Part shown: positions 35,151 to 44,393 of the stretch, piece by piece
How positions within the stretch are numbered: the first letter of the stretch is position 1
Layout of the letters: the number at the start of each line of letters is the position of its first letter
Assembly (NCBI RefSeq): GCF_034008315.1
Contig: NZ_CP125377.1
Coordinates: 310,001 to 374,000 of the forward strand
Direction of reading: 5' to 3'
From: Pseudomonas sp. P8_241
GTDB taxonomy: Bacteria > Pseudomonadota > Gammaproteobacteria > Pseudomonadales > Pseudomonadaceae
Length of the DNA: 64,000 nt
Program-made: the position numbers and the translations under genes
The notes under the pieces: model-generated
Databases searched by the model: none
What the model saw: the letters and a program-made list of their open reading frames with translations, nothing else
Told to the model about the DNA's origin: nothing

Positions 35151-36593
35151 ATGCAGCTTAAAGACACCCAGTTGTTCCGCCAGCAAGCCTTCATCGATGG
35201 CGCGTGGGTCGATGCGGACAACGGTCAGACGATCAAGGTCAACAACCCTGCAACGGGCGAAATTCTGGGCACCGTACCGAAAATGGGCGCTGCCGAAACC
35301 CGCCGTGCAATCGAAGCCGCTGACAAAGCGCTGCCGGCCTGGCGTGCACTGACCGCCAAGGATCGCGCGAACAAGCTGCGTCGCTGGTTCGAACTGATCA
35401 TCGAGAATCAGGACGACCTGGCTCGCCTGATGACCATGGAACAAGGCAAGCCATTGGCCGAAGCCAAGGGCGAAATCGTCTATGCCGCTTCCTTCATTGA
35501 ATGGTTCGCCGAAGAAGCCAAGCGCATCTACGGTGACGTGATTCCGGGCCACCAGCCAGACAAGCGCCTGATCGTGATCAAGCAGCCAATCGGCGTGACC
35601 GCTGCCATCACCCCGTGGAACTTCCCGGCTGCAATGATCACCCGTAAAGCCGGTCCGGCCCTGGCCGCCGGTTGCACCATGGTGCTCAAGCCTGCTTCGC
35701 AAACTCCTTTCTCCGCCTTCGCCCTGGCCGAACTGGCCCAGCGTGCCGGCATCCCGGCTGGCGTGTTCAGCGTGGTTTCCGGCAGCGCCGGCGACATCGG
35801 CAGCGAGCTGACCAGCAATCCGATCGTGCGCAAGCTGTCCTTTACCGGTTCGACCGAAATCGGTCGTCAGCTGATGTCGGAATGCGCCAAGGACATCAAG
35901 AAAGTGTCCCTGGAACTGGGTGGCAACGCGCCGTTCATCGTGTTCGACGATGCGGATCTGGATAAGGCCGTCGAAGGCGCGATCATTTCCAAATATCGCA
36001 ACAACGGTCAGACCTGCGTCTGCGCCAACCGCCTGTATATTCAGGATTCGGTCTACGACGCATTCGCCGAGAAGCTGAAAGTGGCTGTGGCCAAACTCAA
36101 GATCGGCAACGGTCTGGAAGACGGCACCACCACCGGTCCGCTGATCGATGAAAAAGCTGTGGCCAAGGTGCAAGAGCATATCGCTGACGCCGTCTCCAAA
36201 GGCGCCACCGTGCTGTCCGGCGGCAAGTCCATCGAAGGCAACTTCTTCGAGCCGACCATCCTGACCAACGTGCCGAACAATGCGGCGGTGGCCAAGGAAG
36301 AAACTTTCGGTCCGCTGGCTCCACTGTTCCGCTTCAAAGACGAAGCCGATGTGATCGCGATGTCCAACGACACCGAATTCGGTCTGGCCTCGTACTTCTA
36401 TGCCCGCGACCTGGGTCGTGTGTTCCGTGTGGCTGAAGCCCTGGAATACGGCATGGTTGGCGTCAACACCGGGCTGATCTCCAACGAAGTCGCGCCGTTC
36501 GGCGGCATCAAGGCTTCGGGCCTGGGCCGTGAAGGCTCCAAGTACGGCATCGAAGATTACCTGGAAATCAAATACCTCTGCCTGGGCATCTAA
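35151..36593 (+). CDS. gabD: Succinate-semialdehyde dehydrogenase GabD (NADP+)
   Basis: 480-residue cytoplasmic aldehyde dehydrogenase that oxidises succinate semialdehyde to succinate, the second step of 4-aminobutyrate catabolism. Catalytic Cys in NGQTCVCANR (C289) and Glu in LELGGNAPF (E255), the same region and nearly the same numbers as E. coli GabD. The cofactor segment TPWNFPAAMI and the SFTGSTEIG stretch are present. ATG 35151 has AAGGA eight bases upstream. Followed by gabT 184 bases downstream. Confidence 0.96.
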   Translation: MQLKDTQLFRQQAFIDGAWVDADNGQTIKVNNPATGEILGTVPKMGAAETRRAIEAADKALPAWRALTAKDRANKLRRWFELIIENQDDLARLMTMEQGKPLAEAKGEIVYAASFIEWFAEEAKRIYGDVIPGHQPDKRLIVIKQPIGVTAAITPWNFPAAMITRKAGPALAAGCTMVLKPASQTPFSAFALAELAQRAGIPAGVFSVVSGSAGDIGSELTSNPIVRKLSFTGSTEIGRQLMSECAKDIKKVSLELGGNAPFIVFDDADLDKAVEGAIISKYRNNGQTCVCANRLYIQDSVYDAFAEKLKVAVAKLKIGNGLEDGTTTGPLIDEKAVAKVQEHIADAVSKGATVLSGGKSIEGNFFEPTILTNVPNNAAVAKEETFGPLAPLFRFKDEADVIAMSNDTEFGLASYFYARDLGRVFRVAEALEYGMVGVNTGLISNEVAPFGGIKASGLGREGSKYGIEDYLEIKYLCLGI

Positions 36594-36615
36594 GCTCGGC
36601 AAGGCATTGCTTCAA

Positions 36616-36649
36616 GCGCAAAGGGCACGAGAGCGCTGACCCTTTGCGC
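36616..36649. promoter_or_regulatory. Inverted repeat in the gabD-gabT gap
   Basis: Perfect 10-base arms GCGCAAAGGG and CCCTTTGCGC with 14 bases between, continuing as TTCAA / TTGAA outside with a bulge. There is no T run, so it is not a classic terminator. It may be an mRNA processing or stabilising hairpin between the two genes, or an operator for gabT. Confidence 0.5.
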
Positions 36650-36777
36650 CGCTTCAAACGGAATTTTATCTGCGGCCGGGAACGCTGTGGCAGTCGATCA
36701 TCGCATGCTGCCGCCGTTGACTCCCCGCCGCATTTTCCTTGAACCACGCCGCCCGATGAGCGGCGAATGAGGACTTT

Positions 36778-38055
36778 ATGAGCAAGACTAACGCTTCTTT
36801 GATGGCCCGCCGTACCGCTGCTGTTCCACGTGGTGTTGGCCAGATTCACCCGATCTTCGCCGAGTCCGCCAAGAACGCGACCGTGACCGACGTTGAAGGT
36901 CGTGAGTTCATCGACTTCGCCGGCGGTATCGCTGTGCTGAACACTGGCCACGTGCACCCGAAAATCATCGCCGCCGTGACCGAGCAGCTGAACAAGCTGA
37001 CCCACACCTGCTTCCAGGTGCTGGCTTACGAGCCGTACGTTGAAGTGTGCGAAAAAATCAACGCCAAGGTCCCAGGTGATTTCGAGAAGAAAACCCTGCT
37101 GGTCACCACCGGTTCCGAAGCCGTAGAAAACGCCGTGAAAATCGCCCGTGCCGCCACTGGCCGTGCCGGCGTGATCGCGTTCACCGGCGCTTACCACGGT
37201 CGCACCATGATGACTCTGGGTCTGACCGGTAAAGTCGTGCCTTACTCGGCCGGCATGGGTCTGATGCCAGGCGGCGTGTTCCGGGCGCTGTACCCGAACG
37301 AACTGCACGGTGTGAGCATCGACGATTCGATCGCGTCCATCGAGCGCGTCTTCAAGAACGATGCAGAGCCACGTGACATCGCTGCAATCATCATCGAGCC
37401 AGTTCAGGGCGAAGGTGGTTTCTACGTCGCGCCTAAAGAATTCATGAAGCGTCTGCGTGCACTGTGCGACCAGCACGGCATCCTGCTGATCGCCGACGAA
37501 GTACAGACGGGCGCTGGCCGTACCGGTACTTTCTTCGCCATGGAACAGATGGGCGTTGCTGCCGACCTGACCACCTTCGCCAAATCCATCGCTGGCGGCT
37601 TCCCGCTGGCCGGTGTGTGCGGTAAGGCCGAATACATGGACGCCATCGCTCCAGGCGGCCTGGGCGGCACTTATGCCGGTAGCCCAATCGCTTGCGCCGC
37701 GGCCCTGGCCGTGATGGAAGTGTTCGAAGAAGAGCACCTGCTGGACCGCTGCAAGGCTGTCGGCGAGCGTCTGGTGACTGGCCTGAAGGCCATCCAGGCT
37801 AAATACCCGGTGATCGGTGAAGTCCGTGCCCTGGGCGCGATGATCGCAGTCGAACTGTTCGAAAACGGCGACAGCCACAAGCCGAACGCTGCCGCTGTGG
37901 CATCGGTTGTGGCCAAGGCGCGCGACAAGGGTCTGATCCTGCTGTCCTGCGGCACCTACGGCAACGTTCTGCGTGTGCTGGTACCGCTGACTTCGCCGGA
38001 CGAGCAGCTGGATAAAGGTCTGGCGATCATTGAAGAGTGCTTCTCTGAGCTCTGA
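36778..38055 (+). CDS. gabT: 4-aminobutyrate--2-oxoglutarate transaminase GabT
   Basis: 425-residue PLP-dependent class III aminotransferase converting 4-aminobutyrate and 2-oxoglutarate to succinate semialdehyde and glutamate; GabD then uses the semialdehyde. The PLP Lys is in TFAKSIAGGFP (K269) and the Asp-containing LLIADEVQTGAGRTG precedes it. Phosphate-binding TTGSEAVENAVK is near residue 105. GAGGA lies before ATG 36778. A terminator follows 27 bases after the stop. Confidence 0.96.
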   Translation: MSKTNASLMARRTAAVPRGVGQIHPIFAESAKNATVTDVEGREFIDFAGGIAVLNTGHVHPKIIAAVTEQLNKLTHTCFQVLAYEPYVEVCEKINAKVPGDFEKKTLLVTTGSEAVENAVKIARAATGRAGVIAFTGAYHGRTMMTLGLTGKVVPYSAGMGLMPGGVFRALYPNELHGVSIDDSIASIERVFKNDAEPRDIAAIIIEPVQGEGGFYVAPKEFMKRLRALCDQHGILLIADEVQTGAGRTGTFFAMEQMGVAADLTTFAKSIAGGFPLAGVCGKAEYMDAIAPGGLGGTYAGSPIACAAALAVMEVFEEEHLLDRCKAVGERLVTGLKAIQAKYPVIGEVRALGAMIAVELFENGDSHKPNAAAVASVVAKARDKGLILLSCGTYGNVLRVLVPLTSPDEQLDKGLAIIEECFSEL

Positions 38056-38082
38056 TCACCAAGTGTGACCCGGTTCACAAAA

Positions 38083-38105
38083 AACCCGCTTCGGCGGGTT
38101 TTTTT
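38083..38105 (+). terminator. Rho-independent terminator after gabT
   Basis: AACCCGCTTCGGCGGGTT hairpin with a run of T after it and a run of A before it. Confidence 0.9.
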
Positions 38106-38191
38106 ACGCTCCTTGAAACCCCTCATGCGCATTAACACTGTATCGAAGGGCCTGCATTGGCTAAGGTTCCTGCATTGCCAGGGAGAGCTGT

Positions 38192-39412
38192 ATGACAACG
38201 GTTATTTTACCCGCCGTTCCACGCGTATTGATTGCCGAGGCTGACCCTTGGTCCCGGGATCTGCTCAAGGAAGTGCTGTTGAGCGTTCGTTGCGATGCAC
38301 GGCTGGATTTGTGCGGTGACGGTCAGCAAGCCTTGGCACTGTTGGCGGCCAATCCGTATGACCTGGTGATCGCCGACTGGGAGCTGCCGGGTGTCGATGG
38401 CCTGAATGTCCTGCGCAGTGTTCGTCAGCGCAAACGCAATCCTCCGTTGCCGTTCATGCTGATGAGTAGTCGCAACGATAGCGCCAGTGTGCGTGAAGCC
38501 CTGCCGCTGGCGCCGGCCGCGTACCTGACCAAACCCCTGAATATGGAAAGCCTGACCCATCGGTTGCAGGGGTTACTGCTCAATGCTGGCGAAGAAGTCT
38601 CCTGTGAAGTGCCGGCTCTCGCACCGGGGATGACCTTGCCTGTGTTTCTAGAGCGACGCCGTGAGCTGGCTGAAGGTGCGCCTCTGATGACGGACGTGCA
38701 GGTAGCGGTGAAGCGCAGCCTCCACCCCGGCGGCCTCGATCTGAAAGTGCTGGAAGACGAAATTCGTACCGATCCGCAGGTCACGGCTGTGTTGATTGCT
38801 GCTGCCAATAGTGCGGCCCAGCATCATGGCGCAGCGGTGCAAACCTTGTCCCAGGCGCTACATCGCTTGGGCACCGGGCAAAGCATGAACCTGATCCTCG
38901 GGCTGGCGCTCAAGCGAAGCGCACGGCTTAGCGATCCCTGTCTGGCGGACTACGCCGAGCGTTACTGGGAGCTGTCGTTACACACGGCCGAATTTGCGCG
39001 GACCCTGGCGCGCTTGCTCGATCTGGATCAGGAGCGCTGCTACTGCGCCGGCATGCTGCACCGTCTTGGCGATCTGGCGTTGCTTCGTTGTTTGCAGGAA
39101 TGGAAACAGGCCGGTGGTGAGTTGGATGAGCTGGAGGAAGTGGGCGAGTCGCTGACCAGATTCGGCGCGGCCTATGGCTCGGCGCTGCGCACGCGCTGGC
39201 GGTTGCCGCTGGAGTTGCGCGAGCTGATTGCAGCGGCCTATCAGCTCGGTGGCGGGGTTTATTCTCGAGAAGCGCTGGTGATGAACATGGCGGCGCAGAT
39301 GGCGCGTCTGACAGAGCATGAGGGCATTGAGGAACTGGCGAAGAGCCGGACGGCGCGGTTGCTCAAGATCGGTTTGCCGGAACTGATGCGCCTGCGCAAA
39401 AGACAGTCCTGA
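38192..39412 (+). CDS. Response regulator with HDOD output domain
   Basis: 406 residues: a receiver domain (about 8-130; phosphoacceptor Asp in LVIADWELPG, Thr/Ser switch in MLMSS, Lys in YLTKPLN) joined to an HDOD domain (about 150-370). HDOD domains are HD-related folds, often without the metal site, that act in signalling; members regulate motility, biofilm and stress responses. GGGAG lies before ATG 38192. No histidine kinase gene is adjacent, so its partner must be elsewhere. Confidence 0.87.
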   Translation: MTTVILPAVPRVLIAEADPWSRDLLKEVLLSVRCDARLDLCGDGQQALALLAANPYDLVIADWELPGVDGLNVLRSVRQRKRNPPLPFMLMSSRNDSASVREALPLAPAAYLTKPLNMESLTHRLQGLLLNAGEEVSCEVPALAPGMTLPVFLERRRELAEGAPLMTDVQVAVKRSLHPGGLDLKVLEDEIRTDPQVTAVLIAAANSAAQHHGAAVQTLSQALHRLGTGQSMNLILGLALKRSARLSDPCLADYAERYWELSLHTAEFARTLARLLDLDQERCYCAGMLHRLGDLALLRCLQEWKQAGGELDELEEVGESLTRFGAAYGSALRTRWRLPLELRELIAAAYQLGGGVYSREALVMNMAAQMARLTEHEGIEELAKSRTARLLKIGLPELMRLRKRQS

Positions 39413-39421
39413 AGCAAACCT

Positions 39422-39515
39422 CCTGTAGGAGCGGGCTTGCCAGCGAAACAGGCGTGTCAGTCGATACTGATTTCGACTGACACGCCCGTTTCGCGAGCAG
39501 GCTCGCTCCTACAGG
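39422..39515. repeat. REP inverted pair, GCGGGCTTGCCAGCG / GAGCAGGCTCGCTCC mixed type
   Basis: A 94-base palindrome whose inner part is also symmetrical (GCGTGTCAGTCGA and reverse complement). It lies between the convergent HDOD gene and desA, ten bases from each stop, so a bidirectional transcript end or mRNA-protecting role is plausible. Confidence 0.85.
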
Positions 39516-39524
39516 TTTTTTGGC

Positions 39525-40709
39525 TCAGGCCGCAGCAGGGCGCAGGGAGTAGGTCTTCAACTGATCGGCGAAGTCGCGCAGGGATTGAATCCCGCTGGCT
39601 TCTGCCTCATGGATCCAGTCCTTGATGGCGGCCAGCATGTCGTGACCATTTGAGCTGGTCTTGACCCAGATCTGCTGCAAGGCCAAGCGTTTCTCGTAAA
39701 TTACCTTTAATGCCTGGCTGTGCTCGAGCATGTTCTGAATGCGCACGTGGTGTTTGTCATCCAGCAAGCTGGTTTCTCGCGAAAGCAGGCGTTTGGCGCG
39801 GTGGAACTGGTGGCGGACCGAGTGATCGACCTTCTCCAGTTCTTGCTTGACCAGCGGGCCGATCACCAATTTGCGGTACTGGGCCATGATCTGAAAGCGG
39901 TTGTTGAGGATCGCCATCGCGGTGTCCATGTCCAGATTGCCCTTGCCTTCGACACGGTGGGCGATCGGCGCAACCCGCTGAACCTTGGCCAGGCGCAGGA
40001 AGCTGAACACTTGAATCCAGGCCCAGCCCAGATCGAATTCCCACTTTTTCACCGACAGTTTTGCCGAGTTAGGGTAGGTGTGATGGTTGTTATGCAGTTC
40101 TTCACCGCCGATCAGGATGCCCCACGGCACTAGGTTGGTCGCCGCATCGCGGCATTCGAAGTTGCGATAGCCGATGGCATGGCCCAGGCCATTGACCACG
40201 CCAGCGGCCCAGACCGGAATCCACATCATCTGGATGGCCCAGATGGTGATGCCGATGGTGCCGAACAGCAGCAGGTCGATAGCGCCCATAATGGCAATGC
40301 CCAGCAGCGGGAAGCGACTGTAGAGGTTGCGCTCGATCCAGTCCTCGGGGCAGTTCTTGCCGTAGATGCGCAGGGTCTCGGGGTTTTCCGCTTCGGCGCG
40401 GTACAGCTCGGCGCCTTTGCGCAGTACCGTGGACAAGCCCTTGATGACCGGGCTGTGCGGATCATCGACGGTTTCGCATTTGGCGTGATGCTTGCGGTGG
40501 ATGGCCGTCCACTCGCGGGTGTTCTGCGCCGTGGTCAGCCACAGCCAGAAACGGAAAAAGTGCTTCAGGCCGGCATTCAACTCAAGCGAGCGATGGGCTG
40601 AGTAACGATGCAGATAAACCGTGACGGCAATGATCGTGACGTGGGTCATCAGCAAGGTGACTGCCACCAGCGACCAGGGCGACAAGCCAAGAAAACCTTC
40701 GTACCACAT
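39525..40709 (-). CDS. Acyl-CoA/acyl-lipid delta-9 desaturase (DesA-like)
   Basis: 394-residue membrane di-iron desaturase. All three histidine boxes are present: HRYSAH, HRKHH and HNNHH (in EELHNNHHTYPNS), with the membrane helices between them. It introduces a cis double bond into saturated acyl chains, helping to adjust membrane fluidity. The C-terminal 110 residues are a charged helical extension beyond the catalytic core. The start is ATG 40709. Monocistronic, convergent with the HDOD gene. Confidence 0.92.
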   Translation of the reverse strand: MWYEGFLGLSPWSLVAVTLLMTHVTIIAVTVYLHRYSAHRSLELNAGLKHFFRFWLWLTTAQNTREWTAIHRKHHAKCETVDDPHSPVIKGLSTVLRKGAELYRAEAENPETLRIYGKNCPEDWIERNLYSRFPLLGIAIMGAIDLLLFGTIGITIWAIQMMWIPVWAAGVVNGLGHAIGYRNFECRDAATNLVPWGILIGGEELHNNHHTYPNSAKLSVKKWEFDLGWAWIQVFSFLRLAKVQRVAPIAHRVEGKGNLDMDTAMAILNNRFQIMAQYRKLVIGPLVKQELEKVDHSVRHQFHRAKRLLSRETSLLDDKHHVRIQNMLEHSQALKVIYEKRLALQQIWVKTSSNGHDMLAAIKDWIHEAEASGIQSLRDFADQLKTYSLRPAAA

Positions 40710-40844
40710 AGGCTATAGGGCCCTCGATAAATAAAAAAACAGCCGTTGCATTATCACTAAGCTCACACAGAAAACCAGTCGGCCTTTCAGATAAGAGTGC
40801 CTGGATGTGTCTTTAAACTACAATGCCCACCTTTTTGCAGGGAC

Positions 40845-42776
40845 ATGGATCGCCTGATGTCTGCTACCTATCGCGATGCCTTGCGGGCAGCGCTGCTTTA
40901 CCTCTTGTTTTCGGTTGTCTGGCTGGTGATTGGCGACTGGTTATTGAGCAGTTTCTTCGATAGTTCCGACGAGCGACTGCGCTGGCAACTGATCAACGGT
41001 TATGTTTTGGTGCTGTTGAGTGCCGGGTTGATCTTTATCGCTCGAGCTCGACTGTTTCACTGTCTGGGGATCGGCGCGAGGTTGCGTGAGCGTAAAGCCG
41101 ATCGTGAGCGTCTGCGCCAGGCCGCTGCGGTGTTCGATTGCACCTGTGAAGGGGTGCTGGTTACCAACACCGAGGGCCTGATCGTCCACGTGAATCGCGC
41201 ATTCATGGACATCACCGGTTATCAGCGCGAGGACGTACTCAATAAAAGGCCCAGTCTGTTCAAATCGGGGCGGCATCCGCCCGATTTCTATCAGGCAATG
41301 TTTTCCACACTCGACAGCCTCGGGGAGTGGAGCGGGGAAATCTGGAACCGGCGCAAAAGCGGAGAGATTTACCCGCAATGGCAGACGATTCGTTTGATTC
41401 ACGACGACGACGGTCGCCCCAGCCATTATGTGGCGGTTTTTTCCGACATCAGTGCGATCAAGAAGTCCGAACACGAATTGATGCACCTGGCGCACCACGA
41501 CCCACTGACCGACTTGCCGAACCGCCTGCTGTTCACCGATCGTGCCGAACAGGCCCTGGCCTCGGCGCAGATCAACAAGCGCGGCTGCGCATTGCTGATG
41601 GTCGATCTGGATCATTTCAAGATGATCAACGACAGCCTGGGGCACACCATCGGCGATCAGTTGCTCAAGGCGGTCGCCGAGCGGCTGAGCGCCATGTTTG
41701 GGCCAGGGGTCACCCTGGCGCGGCTGGGAGGTGATGAGTTCGCCGTGCTGGCCGAAAGTTGTCCGCAATTGGTGCAGGCCGCCGCATTGGCTCAGCGGAT
41801 CATCGATGGCCTCAAGGAGCCGTTCTCTATCGACGGTCATCAGCTGTTTATCAACACCAGCATTGGCATCAGTCTGTTCCCCAGCGATGCGCAGGGTGCC
41901 GAACAATTGCTGCGCAACGCCGATTCGGCCTTGTTCAAGGCCAAGAACGCCGGTCGCAACGGCTACGCCCTGTACACCGAAGAGCTGACGGCTCACGCCC
42001 AGCATCGTGTCGAGATTGCCTTCGAGCTGCGCCGTGCGCTCGACCAGCAAGAGTTGCGGGTGTACTACCAGCCGGTTCACGACCTCAAGACCAGTCGCCT
42101 TGTCGGGGTCGAGGCGCTGGTGCGCTGGCAGCACCCGCAGCGGGGGCTGGTGTCTCCAGCTGAATTCATCCCGGTTGCCGAGCGAACCGGATTGATCGCC
42201 GAAATCGATGCCTGGGTCATGGGGCAGGCGTGTCGTCAGATGTGTCTGTGGCAGCTGGACGGGGTGGCGTTGTCGTTTGTGGCGGTCAACGTTTCTTCGC
42301 GCTTGTTCGCTCGTCGTGAGCTGTATCAGCAGGTGGCGCAGGTGTTGCGCGAAACCGGGCTGGAACCCTCATATCTGGAACTGGAAGTCACTGAAAGCGC
42401 CGTGATGGAGGACCCGGAGGTCGCGCTGGAGCAGATGCATCGACTGCGCGAATTGGGTGTGCGCCTGGCCATCGACGATTTCGGTACTGGTTATTCGTCG
42501 CTGTTGCGGCTCAAGCGCTTACCGGTGCAAAAGCTGAAAATCGACCAAGGCTTCGTGGCCGGATTGCCATGGGATGAGGATGACGCGGCCATTGCGCGGA
42601 TCATCATCGCCCTCGCCCAGAGTATGGGCATGCAGGTGCATGCGGAGGGGATCGAGCAGGTCGAGCAGGCAGCTTTCTTGCTCGAACACGATTGCGATCT
42701 GGGGCAGGGTTACTGGTTTGGGCGGCCAGTGCCAGCCGTGCAGCTGGATTGGGCTCGGTCTCCCGAGATTCGCTGA
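40845..42776 (+). CDS. Membrane-bound PAS-GGDEF-EAL protein (c-di-GMP turnover)
   Basis: About 643 residues. Two N-terminal membrane helices (ALLYLLFSVVWLVIGDWLL and LINGYVLVLLSAGLIFIA), a PAS domain (about 85-205), a GGDEF domain with intact RLGGDEFAVL, and an EAL domain with EALVRW, EVTESAV, DDFGTGYSSL and KIDQGFVAGL. Both active sites look complete, so synthesis and breakdown of c-di-GMP are both possible. No RxxD inhibitory site precedes GGDEF (the residues are GPGVTLARL). The start is uncertain between ATG 40845 and ATG 40857. Its product could affect BcsA, whose PilZ domain is encoded earlier in this window. Confidence 0.93.
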   Translation: MDRLMSATYRDALRAALLYLLFSVVWLVIGDWLLSSFFDSSDERLRWQLINGYVLVLLSAGLIFIARARLFHCLGIGARLRERKADRERLRQAAAVFDCTCEGVLVTNTEGLIVHVNRAFMDITGYQREDVLNKRPSLFKSGRHPPDFYQAMFSTLDSLGEWSGEIWNRRKSGEIYPQWQTIRLIHDDDGRPSHYVAVFSDISAIKKSEHELMHLAHHDPLTDLPNRLLFTDRAEQALASAQINKRGCALLMVDLDHFKMINDSLGHTIGDQLLKAVAERLSAMFGPGVTLARLGGDEFAVLAESCPQLVQAAALAQRIIDGLKEPFSIDGHQLFINTSIGISLFPSDAQGAEQLLRNADSALFKAKNAGRNGYALYTEELTAHAQHRVEIAFELRRALDQQELRVYYQPVHDLKTSRLVGVEALVRWQHPQRGLVSPAEFIPVAERTGLIAEIDAWVMGQACRQMCLWQLDGVALSFVAVNVSSRLFARRELYQQVAQVLRETGLEPSYLELEVTESAVMEDPEVALEQMHRLRELGVRLAIDDFGTGYSSLLRLKRLPVQKLKIDQGFVAGLPWDEDDAAIARIIIALAQSMGMQVHAEGIEQVEQAAFLLEHDCDLGQGYWFGRPVPAVQLDWARSPEIR

Positions 42777-42782
42777 GCAATC

Positions 42783-42871
42783 CCTGTAGGGGCTGGCTTG
42801 CCAGCGATAGCGGCCTTGAATGCGAATGCAAGGTTTGATGGCCGCATCGCCGGCAAGCCGCCTTCTACAGG
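42783..42871. repeat. REP inverted pair, GGCTGGCTTGCCAGCGAT type
   Basis: Arms CCTGTAGGGGCTGGCTTGCC and GGCAAGCCGCCTTCTACAGG, imperfectly complementary, directly after the GGDEF-EAL stop. Confidence 0.82.
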
Positions 42872-42947
42872 TTTTGGGTATGGCTGAAAGCGGGCGATTG
42901 GCCTCAAGCCCTTGTCCCTTCAGTTAATCTCTTCTGGTTATATAAAC

Positions 42948-42972
42948 ATTCTTAAATAGTCTTTTTAAGAAT
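42948..42972. promoter_or_regulatory. Perfect inverted repeat upstream of oscA
   Basis: ATTCTTAA and TTAAGAAT separated by nine bases in a very AT-rich stretch, about 80 bases before the oscA start. Spacing of half-sites by a helical turn is typical of LysR-type regulators; CysB is the expected regulator of oscA and the sulfate importer. The rest of 42872-43054 holds no gene. Confidence 0.5.
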
Positions 42973-43054
42973 ATCCGCGCCTCTCTACTATTGGTTTCAC
43001 GCCGCAAGCAGTGCCGCCACTGCCAGGCAACCTCTCAGTTGAAGGAGCAGCCCC

Positions 43055-43237
43055 ATGAGCGCATCCCTGCGTAGTGTCGACGGTCAAGACGAAGCCACCA
43101 TCCTGCGTGAAATCCAGAGTGCCCTGCGCGACCTGCGCTTTGGCGCCGTGGAAATCACCGTGCACAACGCCCAGGTGGTGCAGATCGAGCGCAAAGAAAA
43201 ATTCCGTTTGCAGCAGCCGGGCCACAAACCGGGGTGA
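43055..43237 (+). CDS. oscA: OscA, DUF2292-type small sulfur-starvation protein
   Basis: 60-residue soluble protein of the DUF2292/YezD family ([25 protein letters not shown] core, then a basic IERKEKFR end). In Pseudomonas the small gene oscA precedes sbp and is needed for use of organosulfur compounds, especially under chromate stress; mechanism unknown. AAGGAG precedes the ATG. The next gene, sbp, starts 73 bases downstream on the same strand, so they probably share a transcript. Confidence 0.85.
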   Translation: MSASLRSVDGQDEATILREIQSALRDLRFGAVEITVHNAQVVQIERKEKFRLQQPGHKPG

Positions 43238-43310
43238 GGCAGATCAGGCATCGCGGTTCCAGATATCCATAAAAAAAGCCATCACCAACAGAATTCCAGG
43301 AGCTTTCACC

Positions 43311-44324
43311 ATGTCGTCGATTCGCCATTTCGCCTTGGCCGCCCTGGCCAGCGCCCTTTTTGCCGGTTCCGCAGTTGCCAAGGACTACGAACTGCTCAAC
43401 GTGTCGTATGACCCGACCCGTGAGCTGTATCAGGAGTACAACGCCGAGTTCATCAAGTCCTGGCAGAAGGATCACGCTGGTGACACCGTGAAGATCCAGC
43501 AATCGCACGGCGGTTCGGGCAAGCAGGGTCGGGCGGTGATCGACGGCCTGCGCGCCGACGTGGTGACCCTGGCCTTGGCGGGTGACATCGACGAAATCGC
43601 CAAACTCGGTAAAACGTTGCCGGCGGATTGGCAGAAACGCTTGCCCGAAGCGAGCACGCCGTACACCTCGACCATCGTCTTCCTGGTGCGCAAGGGCAAT
43701 CCTAAAGGCATCAAGGACTGGGGGGATCTGGTCAAGAATGATGTGTCGGTGATCACGCCAAACCCGAAAACCTCCGGCGGTGCTCGCTGGAACTTCCTCG
43801 CGGCATGGGCCTACGGCCTGAAAGCCAATGGTGGTGACGAAGCCAAGGCCAAGGCGTATGTGCAAACTCTGTTCAAACACGTGCCAGTGCTGGACACCGG
43901 CGCGCGCGGTTCGACCATCACCTTCGTCAACAACGGTCAGGGTGACGTGTTGCTGGCCTGGGAAAACGAAGCGTTCCTGGCTTTGAAAGAGGATGGCGGT
44001 GCCGACAAATTCGACATCGTCGTGCCTTCGCTGTCGATCCTCGCCGAGCCGCCAGTGGCATTGGTGGACAAAAACGCCGAGAAAAAAGGCAACACCGAGA
44101 TCGCCGAGGCGTACCTCAAACACCTGTACAGCCCGGCCGGCCAGGAAATCGCGGCGAAAAACTTCTATCGTCCACGCGACAAGGATGTCGCTGCCAAGTA
44201 CGCCCAGCAGTTCCCGAAACTGGAGCTGGTGAGCATCGACAAAGACTTCGGCGGGTGGAAAACCGCGCAGCCGAAATTCTTTAATGACGGTGGCGTATTC
44301 GACCAGATCTATCAGGCACAGTAA
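43311..44324 (+). CDS. sbp: Sulfate ABC transporter periplasmic binding protein Sbp
   Basis: 337-residue high-affinity sulfate-binding protein. Signal peptide ([18 protein letters not shown]) then [20 protein letters not shown], the standard mature start. The conserved QSHGGSGKQ and [16 protein letters not shown] segments carry the sulfate contacts. ATG 43311 has AGGAG upstream. It feeds CysT/CysW/CysA encoded next. Confidence 0.95.
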   Translation: MSSIRHFALAALASALFAGSAVAKDYELLNVSYDPTRELYQEYNAEFIKSWQKDHAGDTVKIQQSHGGSGKQGRAVIDGLRADVVTLALAGDIDEIAKLGKTLPADWQKRLPEASTPYTSTIVFLVRKGNPKGIKDWGDLVKNDVSVITPNPKTSGGARWNFLAAWAYGLKANGGDEAKAKAYVQTLFKHVPVLDTGARGSTITFVNNGQGDVLLAWENEAFLALKEDGGADKFDIVVPSLSILAEPPVALVDKNAEKKGNTEIAEAYLKHLYSPAGQEIAAKNFYRPRDKDVAAKYAQQFPKLELVSIDKDFGGWKTAQPKFFNDGGVFDQIYQAQ

Positions 44325-44343
44325 TCTTAAATAGCCATCAACG

Positions 44344-44367
44344 AGCCTCGAATTTCGATTCGAGGCT
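44344..44367. promoter_or_regulatory. Hairpin between sbp and cysT
   Basis: Perfect 9-base stem AGCCTCGAA / TTCGAGGCT with a six-base loop, followed by TTGTG, so at best a partial terminator. Binding-protein genes are often expressed above their permeases by such a stem protecting the upstream mRNA or ending part of the transcripts. Confidence 0.55.
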
Positions 44368-44393
44368 TTGTGCGTTCTCAACCAAGGACTTTT

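Noticed and set aside
39422..39515. Small RNA or CRISPR-like repeat
   Set aside because: It is a REP inverted pair of the same family as others in the window, with no regular spacer array.
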